Origin: DASQFI01 sp963780895
GTDB taxonomy: Bacteria; Acidobacteriota; Vicinamibacteria; Vicinamibacterales; SCN-69-37
DNA length: 64,000 nucleotides
Assembly (NCBI GenBank): GCA_963780895.1
Contig: CAWAEG010000009.1
Location: 372,001-436,000 of the forward strand
Reading direction: 5' to 3'
A model generated the notes under the pieces. The model did not search any database. It saw only the letters and a program-made list of their open reading frames with translations, and was not told the DNA's origin. A program made the position numbers and the translations under genes. This document shows positions 9,133 through 17,654 of this stretch, in pieces (the first letter of the stretch is position 1; each line of letters starts with the position of its first letter).

Positions 9133-9807
9133 CTACCGATCGGTTTCCGGCGTCACGCCCAGGACGATGTCGAACTTGGCCGCCAGGCTTCCGACCGCGT
9201 TGCCTGGAATTGGCGTGAAGTCCACCAGAACGGACTGCCGGGCGCGCTCGTCCCGGATTCCGCGCAAGACGCCATCCTTCTCGTTGCCAGGCTCGCCCTT
9301 GATGTAGCACTGCGTCGTCAGCACGTCACGGCCGCTGCGCTTGATCTTGAAATGGATGTGCGGTGTGCGCCCGGGATAGGGGACCGGTTTGATCGTCCGG
9401 AACCTGTACTCGCCGGTGGAGCCCGTTTCGAACCGGCCGAAGCCCTGGAAATTCGGATCGCGCTTGTCGCCGCCGGCGCTGCCCTGGTGCAGGTAGACGC
9501 CGTGATGATCGACCTGCCAGATCTCGACGACCGCGCCGCGGATTGGGGTGCCGCTGGCGTCGAGCACGCGCCCGCTGAGTTGGGTGATCGCTCCCACCGC
9601 CGGCGTGATCGCGTCGTTGATGACGAGCAGATCGTTGTCGGTATCGAGCGGCAGTTTCGTCGGGTAGAAGGGGCCTTCCGTCTGGGGCGGCGTCAGGACG
9701 AGCGCCTGCGCGAAGTCGCCGCTGGCGATCAGCTTCCAGTCCCAGGTGAGAAGGAATGGGGCGGCCGCCGCGCTGGTTCGAAGCAACTCACGCCTAGTTA
9801 GAGCCAT
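9133..9807 (-). CDS. Intradiol ring-cleavage dioxygenase, Tat-type export signal
   Basis: 224 residues. The N-terminus 'LTRRELLRTSAAAAPFLL' is a twin-arginine-like signal, so the enzyme may act in the periplasm. The core matches the protocatechuate 3,4-dioxygenase beta-like fold: 'GPFYP' near 45-49, 'GAVVEIWQVDHHGVY', and the Fe(III) ligand pattern Tyr105, Tyr144, His150, His152 in 'VPYPGRTPHIHFKI'. The expected reaction is cleavage of a catechol between its hydroxyl carbons by O2. The substrate is unknown and no other aromatic degradation gene is nearby. The ATG at 9807 begins the signal. Its 5' side abuts a perfect hairpin element shared with the divergent carrier gene. Confidence 0.85.
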   Translation of the reverse strand: MALTRRELLRTSAAAAPFLLTWDWKLIASGDFAQALVLTPPQTEGPFYPTKLPLDTDNDLLVINDAITPAVGAITQLSGRVLDASGTPIRGAVVEIWQVDHHGVYLHQGSAGGDKRDPNFQGFGRFETGSTGEYRFRTIKPVPYPGRTPHIHFKIKRSGRDVLTTQCYIKGEPGNEKDGVLRGIRDERARQSVLVDFTPIPGNAVGSLAAKFDIVLGVTPETDR

Positions 9808-9820
9808 CGGGCAACGGTAC

Positions 9821-9927
9821 AGGGGGACGGGACTTTTTTCCACAGGTTTCCACAGCCCGGTGCCGGAGGTCGAACCGACCTCCGGCCCCAAGCTGTGGAA
9901 ACCTGTGGAAAAAAGTCCCGTCCCCCT
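9821..9927. repeat. Perfect long hairpin with 36-bp arms between divergent genes
   Basis: Arm 9821-9856 and arm 9892-9927 are exact reverse complements over 36 bp. They begin AGGGGGACGGGACTTTTTTC and continue CACAGGTTTCCACAGC. The 35-bp centre holds a second hairpin built on GGAGGTCG/CGACCTCC. The outer tip GGGGGACGGG is shared with the hairpins at 13229 and 50502. The structure fills nearly the whole 134-bp spacer between divergent start codons at 9807 and 9942. Confidence 0.9.
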
Positions 9928-9941
9928 TATGCTGTGCCACC

Positions 9942-11213
9942 TTGTCCGTCCACGCGATCGGTATCGCCGGGCTCGTCCTCATCTTCATCGTCGGCACCGT
10001 CCGGCCGATCAACCTCGGCGTTCTCTCCATCGTCATGACGTTTCTCGTCGGCACGTTCGTCGTCCGCGAGGCGCCGCGCGAGATGTACTCGGGCTTTCCG
10101 GTGGACCTGTTCGTGCTGCTGACGGGCGTCACGTACCTGTTCGGCATCGCCGCCCGGAACGGCACCGTGGCGTGGATCGTCGACGAGTCGGTCGGCGCGG
10201 CGCGGCGCCGGCGCGCGTTGATTCCCTGGGTGGTCTTTGGACTCGCCGCGCTGCCGGCCATGGCCGGCGCGCTCGGATCGAGCGGCGTCGCCCTGCTCGC
10301 GCCGCTCGCCATGCGCGTCGCGGAGCGCTGCGCCCTCGATCGGCGGATGATCGGCCTGATGGTCGTGCACGGCGCGGCGGCGGGCAACTTCTCGCCGCTG
10401 AACGTGCTGGGCGCGATCGTGCACCAGGCGGTGACGTCACGCGGGCTCGAGATGTCGGTCTGGACGCTGTTCGCGGGCAACCTGATTTACAACCTGGTGC
10501 TGGGCGTCATCATCGTTGCGGTGTTTGGCGGCGCCGCGCCCGGCGGAGCCCAGCGACGCGCTGACGCCGAAGGCTCGACGACCCTTCGGAGCCGCGTGTC
10601 GCCCACCCCCCTGTCGGCTTCGACCAGACTGCACGCTGTCGCGCTGGCGGTCGTGGCCATCGTCACCCTGGGCTTCGGGCTGGCGATCGGATTCGTCGCG
10701 TTCGCGGCTGCGGCGATTCTCCATCTCGCCTTTCCGAAATCGAGCGAAGGCGCCGAGAAGCACGTGGCCTGGGGCGTCGTCCTGCTCGTGTGCGGCGTCG
10801 TGATGTACGTCGGCGCGCTGCAGCGGTATGGCACCGTCGCCGCCGTCGGCGGCGGGATCGCCTCGCTCGGCAGTCCGCTCGTCGTCGCGCTGCTCCTGTG
10901 CGCGGTCGGCGCCGTCACGTCGGCGTTCGCATCGAGCGCGGGCATCCTTGGCGCGATGATCCCGCTCGCCGCGCCGTTCATGGCGCAGGGCGCCATCGGC
11001 ACGACCGGCATGGTCACGGCGTTGGCGCTGTCAGCGACGGTCGTCGACGCGACGCCGTTTTCGACCGTGGGCGCGCTCGTCGTCGCGAATGCCAGCGACG
11101 AGGAACGCCAGCACGTCTATCGCGGTCTGCTGGTCTGGGGCGCCATCATGGTCCTGACCGCCCCGTTCGTGACGTGGCTGCTGTTCATCCTGCCGGCTGC
11201 GTGGGTGGGCTGA
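9942..11213 (+). CDS. SLC13/MatC-like dicarboxylate carrier
   Basis: 423 residues with about ten to twelve transmembrane segments. The N-terminal half resembles the MatC N-terminal region ('GTVRPINLGVLSIVMTFLVG', then 'MYSGFPVDLFVLLTGVTYLF'), and the motif 'GAAAGNFSPLNVLGAIVHQ' resembles the substrate loop of SLC13-type carriers. A second half with 'VDATPFSTVGALVVANA' repeats the pattern. It likely imports a C3-C4 dicarboxylate such as malonate or succinate; the substrate is an inference. The start is a TTG at 9942, directly after the hairpin element. No ATG is available in frame before the first helix. Confidence 0.75.
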   Translation: MSVHAIGIAGLVLIFIVGTVRPINLGVLSIVMTFLVGTFVVREAPREMYSGFPVDLFVLLTGVTYLFGIAARNGTVAWIVDESVGAARRRRALIPWVVFGLAALPAMAGALGSSGVALLAPLAMRVAERCALDRRMIGLMVVHGAAAGNFSPLNVLGAIVHQAVTSRGLEMSVWTLFAGNLIYNLVLGVIIVAVFGGAAPGGAQRRADAEGSTTLRSRVSPTPLSASTRLHAVALAVVAIVTLGFGLAIGFVAFAAAAILHLAFPKSSEGAEKHVAWGVVLLVCGVVMYVGALQRYGTVAAVGGGIASLGSPLVVALLLCAVGAVTSAFASSAGILGAMIPLAAPFMAQGAIGTTGMVTALALSATVVDATPFSTVGALVVANASDEERQHVYRGLLVWGAIMVLTAPFVTWLLFILPAAWVG

Positions 11214-11261
11214 CAGCCGCTTGGGCCTCTGGACCTGAGTCACTAAACTCGGTGCATTCCC

Positions 11262-11292
11262 TTTGGCCTGTGGCCTTCGGCCTTCGGCCTGA
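11262..11292. repeat. GGCCTT-type low-complexity repeat
   Basis: Short degenerate units (TTTGGCCTGTGGCCTTCGGC, then CTTCGGCCTGACG) lie directly before the MBL gene. A longer array of the same type lies inside the LigD linker at 60384-60465. Confidence 0.5.
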
Positions 11293-11301
11293 CGAGGATC
11301 A

Positions 11302-12190
11302 GTGCGCATCACGCTTCTCGGTACCGGCACCCCAGGTCCGTCGCTCGCTCGACAGAGCTCCGGTTATCTCGTCGATGTCGCCGACGACGTGATCGTCCTC
11401 GATCACGGTCCGGGCGCCCATCATCGGCTCCTCGAGAGCGGACGCCGGGCCGTGGAGGTGACGCACGCCTTTTTCACGCATCTCCACTACGACCATTGCC
11501 TCGACTACGCGCGCCTCGTGCTGCAGCGATGGGATCAGGGCGCGGGCAAGATTCCCGAGCTCGAGGTGTACGGTCCGGCGCCGATTGCGCGCATGACGAG
11601 GCAGCTGTTTGGCGAGGACGGCGTGTACGGTCCGGACATCCGCGCGCGGGTGGAGCATCAGAGCAGCCTCGACGTGTTCCAGGCGCGCGGGGGCGTGCTG
11701 CCGCGGCAGAGGCCGCAACCGCGGGCGATGGAAGTGCGCGCGGGCGCCGTCATCGATTTCCGTGGATGGCGCGTGACGGTTGGCCACGCCGCGCACGTGC
11801 AGCCGCAGCTCGAATGTCTCGCGTACCGGATCGACAGCGACGAAGGATCCGTCTGTTATTCAGGCGACAGCGGGTTCTGCCAGGAGCTCGATCGACCTCG
11901 CCCGCGGGTGCGATGTGCTCATCCAGATGAATCATTACTTCAGCGGGACGGAGCCGTCGGCCGCGTACCGTGCGGCGTGCGGCAACCACGAGGACAACGC
12001 GCGGCTCGCGCGCGACGCAGGCGTCAAGACGCTCGTCCTCACGCATCTGCTGCCGCAGATCGATCAGCCCGGCGTCCGCGAACAGATCGTGCACGAGATT
12101 CGACGCGTGTTCGATGGCCGGGTGATCTGGGGGGAGGACTTGATGAAGATTAGTCTGATGCCTGACAATCTGAAATCTGATATCTCGTGA
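11302..12190 (+). CDS. Metallo-beta-lactamase-fold hydrolase (RNase Z-like), one frameshift
   Basis: The N-terminus 'MRITLLGTGTPGPS' is typical of RNase Z/AtsA-like MBL proteins. The zinc motif HxHxDH is present as H60-L-H62-Y-D64-H65. 'VCYSGDSGFCQEL' provides the bridging Asp. The frame breaks near 11893 (CTCGATCGACCTCG). The continuation 'DLARGCDVLIQMNHYF' and 'THLLPQ' (last His ligand) carries on to the stop at 12190 in another frame, so one indel splits a single gene. The substrate is unknown; a small ester, cyclic nucleotide or phosphodiester is possible. The start is the GTG at 11302. It converges on the zincin gene. Confidence 0.75.
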
Positions 12191-12223
12191 TCTGGAATCT
12201 GAACCGAGATTTCAGATTTCAGA
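12167..12223. terminator. Inverted AATCTGAAATCT repeat between convergent genes
   Basis: AATCTGAAATCT (12167-12178) is matched by AGATTTCAGATT (12207-12218), with extra partial units around both arms. The hairpin sits where the MBL and metallopeptidase genes meet tail to tail, so it could serve as a bidirectional terminator. No T-run follows the stem, hence modest confidence. Confidence 0.5.
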
Positions 12224-12233
12224 CTGCCACGCT

Positions 12234-13145
12234 CTACCGGGTCCTTCCCACGTAAACATTCCCCGGCATCTTGGTGGCCGGAATGACCTGACGGACCAGC
12301 TCATACAGCCTCGGGTCCGCCGCGATCAGCGAGTCGCGATCGCGGCCGCTGCCGAAGACGTACGCCTCGATGCCGGTCGCCCAGTATTCGTTGAAGTTGT
12401 TGCCGGGATAGCCCTGCGCCGACGTCAGGTTCTGTTTCTTCGCCGCGGCGTACGCGTCCTCCACCGCCTTGCGATAGTCGGGGTCGACCGTGTAGACCGC
12501 GCCGCGCATGATGCCGTGCGAGAACTCGTGTACGCAGATCGAAGAGCCGAAGTACCGCGTGCCTGGGTAACCGAGCAGGTTCTCCTCCGCGCACGAGGTC
12601 GTGTTCTCGCCGTTCGGCTCGCCGCCAAATCCACGGCCGCGTGCATTCCAGTACTGCTCGCCGGTCATGCTGCCGACGCCGCCGGGCTGGTTGTACGTCT
12701 CCCGCTGCTGCGGCGTCAGCCGCTCGTCGTCGATCTTCGGCAGGGGCCGGAACTTCCGGTGCTCCGGGATGTCGTACGTGACTTCGCTCTCGGCCATGAT
12801 CGCCAGCTTCCACTTCTTGCGGATCAGCTCCTTCCGGAGGTCCGGCCGATCGGCCAGCATGAACTTGACGATGTCGCGGGCCATCAGCAGCGCGGCGTCA
12901 GGGACCTTCTCGGATGTCACGACAGGGATGCCGTGAGCGTCCGTGTATTTCTTGTAGAAGGGATCCAGCTCCAGCGCCGCGGGAGGCGCGGTGACGCTGA
13001 ACTCGGTGTAATTCTGGAGCAGCGCCGGCGGGCGCTGGCCTGCCGCGGCCCCTCGAGCGCCGCCTCGTCCCTGGCTTTCGAGCGCGGTCGATGCCGCCGC
13101 AAATCCGATCGCCGCCGCGATCGCCGGAATCACCAGTCTTCGCAT
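12234..13145 (-). CDS. Secreted zincin-type metallopeptidase
   Basis: 303 residues. There is a signal peptide (MRRLVIPAIAAAIGFAAAST) and a zinc-binding helix HEFSH at 206-210 ('SSICVHEFSHGIM'). A downstream acidic residue that could be the third ligand lies in 'FNEYWATGIEAY' (Glu253 or Glu260). The region 'DPFYKKYTDAHGIPVV' is a hallmark of a little-studied family found in Acidobacteria and fungi; I know no characterised member. The role is presumably extracytoplasmic peptide hydrolysis. AAGGAG lies six bases before the ATG at 13145. The upstream region holds a nested pair of repeat elements. Confidence 0.75.
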   Translation of the reverse strand: MRRLVIPAIAAAIGFAAASTALESQGRGGARGAAAGQRPPALLQNYTEFSVTAPPAALELDPFYKKYTDAHGIPVVTSEKVPDAALLMARDIVKFMLADRPDLRKELIRKKWKLAIMAESEVTYDIPEHRKFRPLPKIDDERLTPQQRETYNQPGGVGSMTGEQYWNARGRGFGGEPNGENTTSCAEENLLGYPGTRYFGSSICVHEFSHGIMRGAVYTVDPDYRKAVEDAYAAAKKQNLTSAQGYPGNNFNEYWATGIEAYVFGSGRDRDSLIAADPRLYELVRQVIPATKMPGNVYVGRTR

Positions 13146-13191
13146 GAGAGTCTCCTTGGCCGCCGCGCGGCGGTTTCGAAGCAAACACCAG

Positions 13192-13312
13192 AGCGGTTTC
13201 CGTTTCGGTGTCGTCGAGTGACGTGCACGGGAAGGGGGACGGGTCTCGCTTGCGCGAGCAAGACCCGTCCCCCTTCCCTGCACGTCTCCATGACAGCCTA
13301 ACGGAAACCGCT
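13192..13312. mobile_element. Inverted-repeat element carrying a nested hairpin
   Basis: The termini AGCGGTTTCCGT (13192-13203) and ACGGAAACCGCT (13301-13312) are perfect inverted repeats. The inner GTGTCGTCGAGTGACGTGCAC matches the element at 3044-3112 in inverted orientation, but here the GTGCACG core is interrupted by the hairpin at 13229-13278. A second small inverted repeat (GAGCCGTTTCCA with TGGAACGGCTC) follows at 13313-13350. Confidence 0.65.
13229..13278. repeat. GGGGGACGGG-tipped hairpin, 18-bp arms
   Basis: The arms GGGAAGGGGGACGGGTCT (13229-13246) and AGACCCGTCCCCCTTCCC (13261-13278) are exact reverse complements. The 14-bp centre is CGCTTGCGCGAGCA. It belongs to the same family as 9821-9927 and 50502-50580. 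Confidence 0.85.
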
Positions 13313-13421
13313 GAGCCGTTTCCACCCGCCACAGACAAATGGAACGGCTCTAGCGCTTTGGATGGGTACGGATCTACTGCGGCTGCGCGTTATGAGTCGA
13401 TTCGTTCGGCTAGCGCTGCCC

Positions 13422-14243
13422 TCACGCCTCGGCGACCTTCACTCGAATCCGCGCCTCGCCAAGCAGCACCTCGTCGCCGGAGCACAGCCGCACGCCCCGG
13501 GCTCCGCGCGCGACGTCGATCGACTTGCCGTTCCTCAGCACGGCGGTGCCGTGCGCGCTGCCGTCGTCGTGCACGCGATAGCTCGCGGTCGCCGCATCGA
13601 ACGAGATGTGCGCATGGCAGCGCGAGACGCTCTGATTGGCCGTGTTCTCGTCGTCAAGGAAGGCGACGTGGTTCGTGCGGATCAACCGCCGCTGGCTGTT
13701 GCGCACTTCGAACCGCCGGCCGAGATCGATCCGCGCGCCGCGGAGGGAGTAATGGCGCTTTTCCGCCGCGCCCTTGGTCACGAAGATTTCCAGCCCGGGA
13801 CCATCCGGATCGGCCGGCGCGGTCACACGCGCCGCATGCGCGACGCGATCGAATTCGAGATGGAACTGCGGGTGCCGCCAGCCTTCGGTCCGGACGGCCG
13901 CGTAGACGATGGCCACGGCCAGCCCGGTGGGATCGCAACCGGCCGCCCGCAGCCGATCCACGAGGCGATCGTGGAGTGACGGCTGGCCTTTGACGATCGC
14001 GTCGAGGCGTGCGCGTTCATGCCGCGTGACCGCCAGAAGCGTGACGCGGATCCGGTTGAATGGAAACATCCGGATGCCGCGGCCTGCCGGTTCCACGTGC
14101 CCGTCCACCGCGTGCAGAATGCGGTGCACGATCTCCAGCGGCTCGAGCGCCTCGGATTCTCCACCGGCCACACGTTGCGACGCCCTATCCAGCGCGCGTC
14201 CGATGCGAGATTCGAGCTGCCGGGCCTTGCCCAGGATGTCCAT
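13422..14243 (-). CDS. FhaA-like FHA-domain protein (last gene of the cell-wall signalling operon)
   Basis: 273 residues. The N-terminal part 'LESRIGRALDRASQRV' with 'LEPLEIVHRILHAVD' and 'FPFNRIRVTLLA' resembles the N-terminal domain of actinobacterial FhaA. The C-terminal FHA domain contains 'RRFEVRNSQRRLIRTNHVAF', 'SVSRCHAHISFD' and 'DGSAHGTAV' (Ser-Arg-x-His and the glycine corner). FHA domains bind phosphothreonine, so this protein probably docks onto proteins phosphorylated by the operon's kinase. The ATG at 14243 lies four bases after the stop of the SEDS-PBP gene. It is presumed cytoplasmic. Confidence 0.85.
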   Translation of the reverse strand: MDILGKARQLESRIGRALDRASQRVAGGESEALEPLEIVHRILHAVDGHVEPAGRGIRMFPFNRIRVTLLAVTRHERARLDAIVKGQPSLHDRLVDRLRAAGCDPTGLAVAIVYAAVRTEGWRHPQFHLEFDRVAHAARVTAPADPDGPGLEIFVTKGAAEKRHYSLRGARIDLGRRFEVRNSQRRLIRTNHVAFLDDENTANQSVSRCHAHISFDAATASYRVHDDGSAHGTAVLRNGKSIDVARGARGVRLCSGDEVLLGEARIRVKVAEA

Positions 14244-14247
14244 GACG

Positions 14248-17200
14248 CTACCGCTCCCTGACGAGCTTTCCGCCTTCGCGCGAAGCGCTTCGGCGAGACT
14301 CCGACGAAGCGCCAGGAGCGTAGTCGGCCAGCGACGAGGCCGCCGAGACGATCTCGCCGGCCGCCGCCGCGGCGGTCGAGCCGCCGTATCCCGCGTTTTC
14401 CAGAATGACCGCGAACGCGATCCGCTTCGTCGCCGGCCCGTACGGCGCGAACCCCGTGAACCAGGCATGCGACGGCGAGCCGGCCACCTGCGCGGTTCCC
14501 GTCTTGCCCGCAATCCGGGACGGGTGTGCGCGCAACTGCCTGCCGGTGCCCTGCAGAACGGCGTCGCGCATCGCCCGCGCAAGCAGCCGCGAAGACTCGG
14601 CGGACATGAGGCGCTCGGGTTTCGATGGTTCGGCCGTCGGATACAGCAGGGGAGCGCGAATGGCGCCGTCGGTGCCCACCGCGGCCGCGACGCGCGCCAT
14701 CTTGAGCGGCGTCGCCAGGACCTGGCCCTGGCCGTATCCGTCGTGCGCCAGCGCGTCGAGGCCGCCGTTCCGTGACGCCGGCACGGGAATACCGGCCCGC
14801 GCGCTCGTCGATTCGAGCTGCTTCCGGCCGACCCGCAGCGCCAGCTGTGCGAAGTACGCGTTGCAGGAAACCACCAGCGCGTCGTGCAGGCCGAGCGTTC
14901 CGTGCGGATGTTTGTCGAGCACGTCATCGCGAATCGGACGCAAGCCCGGGAGGTCCGCGCCGACGCGTCCATCCGGCAGCCGCCGGCAGGCAAAGCGCAG
15001 CGCCCCGGAGCCTGCGGCATCGAGCGCCGCCGCGGCCGTCACGAGCTTGTACGTCGAGCCCGGCGGATACAGGCCGTACCGCGCGCGATCGAGCAGCTCG
15101 TCTTCGATCTCTCCGGCGTCGGGTCGCACGCCCTCTTCGATCGACTCGAGATCGGGCCAGGGGTAGCTCACCGCCGCGAGGATGGCACCGGTCTCCGCGT
15201 CGATGACGACCGCCGCGGCGTGCCCGCTCTCGGATGCCTTTGCGTACCGGCTGAGGATCGATCCCACTCTGCTCTGCAGGCGTGCGTCGAGCGTGAGCCG
15301 CACATCGCGCGGGCGTTTGAGCACCGCTTTGACGGCCGCATGATTGGGCTGGTAGCGGTGCCGCACGAGCGGCACGAGTTCGCGGTAATCGCGCTTCACC
15401 GCGATCGTGGTCTGACCGGATTCATCTGTCGTCCTGATCGTCGCCTCGTGATCGTCGAACCCGCGGAGCCAATCCTCCGCGTCACGTTCGATGTACGAGC
15501 TGTTCGACGCGCTCCAGTTCAGGCGGGTCCGCGCGTCGCCGAGCACGTGAAAGGCCACGCCGCCGAGCGGGTAGCAGCGTTCGCCGCGATTCGGGCAGGA
15601 CCGGTCGACCTCGATGTCGAACGTTCGATAGTCGTCGGCCGACTTCGCGACCAGATCGGGATCGCCGGTCGCGAGCGGAAGCCCCTGCCGATCGAAGATG
15701 GTGCCGCGCGGGATCTGGCGGGCCACGTCGAGGACGCGAGCGTTATAGAGATAACGCCGCCCGCCGTCGGCTTGCATCGAGAGCTGCGGACGCACGAGGT
15801 AGTCGTCGGGCTGCACGGCTTGGACCTTGACGAGCCCGGCGATCAGGACCGCGGCCGACGCGCCGAGCACGGCGGCCAGCGACCGCAGCGGCGCCTTGAA
15901 CGGTTCGGTTGCGGCGGCCGGCCTGCGGCTGCCGTGAATCGCGGCCAGGATGCCGAGGCCGGTCAGGTTCACGACCATCGCCGACCCGCCATAGCTCAGG
16001 AACGGCGTCACGACGCCGGTGAGCGGAATCAACCCGAGCATGCCGCCAGCCATGACGAGCACCGGCACGATCAGCATCAGTGTGACCGCGAGCGCGAGAA
16101 AGAAGGCGTAGTCGCTGGGCGCCGCGCGCGCGATGCGGAATCCACGCCGCACGACGAGGCCGTACACCACGGCGATGAGCAGCAGACCGACAACGCCGAG
16201 CTCCTCGCCGATGGCTGAGAGCGCGAGGTCCGTGTGACCGGCCGGCACGTACCGGCTGTCGCCGATGCCAAGCCCGGTTCCGGAGATGCCGCCCGTGGCG
16301 AGCGCCCAGTGCGCCTGCGCGATCTGGTCGCCGCCGCGCGCGGTGTTGTCCCATGGCGATTGCCAGATGCGAACCCGCTCGGCGAGCGTTTGGGAGATCT
16401 CGAGCCGGTAGCCCACGTAGAAGCCGGCGATGAGCAGAGCGAGCCCCGCGACGGCGAGCCCAACACGTCGGCGGGCCACGGCGTACATCGCGAGGAAGAC
16501 GAACGACAGGAAGAGCGCCGGTCCGAGATCTTTCTGGATGAAGAAAAAGCCGAGCGCCACGGCGACGCCGATCAACACCGGCAGCAGGTATTCCACGCGC
16601 GGGAGATTGAGCGCGCTCGGGACCGGCCGGTCGCGGAACGTCTTGCTGCGGATGTCGCGCAGCAATTCCCACTTGCTGGCGAAGTAGCCGGCCAGGAATA
16701 GCGCCAGGAGCAGACGGATCGCTTCGATCGGCTGCACCGGACCGAGATTCACCTTCGCGCCGCTTCCGCCCGGGCCTCCGCCGAAGACGATCAGCACGAC
16801 ACACAACAGGCCGGCGAGCGCGAGCGGGACGTAGCTGAGCTCTCCGAACACCTTCTTTCGGAAGTCGATGGCCGATGCGAGCGACAGAAAGACGAGACCG
16901 ATCAGCGTGCCTTGAGCGAACCGGACGAACAGCATGGTGTCGCGCAGCGGATCCGCCCGGCTCACGAGAACCGCGAACGCGAGGCCTGTCAGGAGATGCG
17001 CCGCCGACAGAAGCAATCGATCGCCATCGATTCGCCGGCGCCGCCAGATCAGCGAGACCGCATGGAAGCCGACGACGTAAAGAACCACCCAGACGAGCAG
17101 CGCCCGCTGGAACGACGCCTCGGTCCGGACGCCAAGCCGCGGCTTCAGCTTCAGCAAGTCCGCTGTCGTCAACACCGGAACCGTCACCGGCAACGGCCGT

Positions 17201-17654
17201 TCCGCCGTGAACGCGCGCGCCCGTGCGGCGCGGAGTCGTTCCGCGTATTCGACCAGCGGCTGGTCGCGATCGATTTCTTCGACCGGGACCTGAATCCGGA
17301 GCAGGCCGCCGACATTCGGCAGCAGCTGCCGGTCTTCCGGGCCGCTGACGAGAAACTGCAAGAGTTTACGCGCTGCGAACTTCGCGTCAGCCGGGCTTGT
17401 CGAACACCTGCCCCAGCACGGGCTCGAGCGCCCCGGTACTCGTCACGGTATTCAGATTGAGAACGGCCGGATTGGCCGGCGGCCTCGGCCGACCAGGCCA
17501 GCGTGCCCATGCGGCCGGCGTACGCCAGGGCAATCGCGATCGCCGCGACGAGCGACGTGGCGGCGAGCACGAGGTCGCCCGTGCCGAAGCTGGCAGCGCT
17601 CAGCCGCGCGCGGCGGTCGTTGCGCTCCCCGGCGGTGATGCGAGTCAGCGCCAC
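14248..17654 (-). CDS. Fused SEDS glycosyltransferase (FtsW/RodA family) - class B penicillin-binding protein, two frameshifts
   Basis: One reading frame joins an FtsW/RodA polymerase to a transpeptidase. The SEDS half has ten or more helices and the family block 'TGLGIGDSRYVPAGHTDLAL' then 'AIGEELGVVG', followed by 'TPFLSYGGSAMVVN'. The PBP half has the catalytic set in order: SxxK as S-T-Y-K (15046-15057), SxN as S-C-N (14860-14868) and KTG (14494-14505). It should polymerise and crosslink peptidoglycan at the membrane. The first coding residues (VALTRITAGERND, then a helix) start at the GTG at 17654, overlapping the kinase stop by ten bases. Two single-base breaks near 17485 and 17395 must be repaired to join them with 'LLQFLVSGPEDRQ'. 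The total is about 1135 residues, against about 400 for SEDS and 600 for bPBP alone. Confidence 0.9.

Noticed and set aside
9821..9927. Possible replication origin: TTTTCCACA-like DnaA boxes repeat four times in the hairpin arms
   Set aside because: The boxes differ from TTATCCACA, are forced into pairs by the inverted repeat, and the element tip recurs elsewhere as a dispersed repeat. No dnaA, dnaN or gyrB is nearby.
14248..17361. Separate FtsW and PBP genes
   Set aside because: No stop or plausible internal start with a ribosome site lies between the two domains; the frame is continuous through the junction at about 15750.
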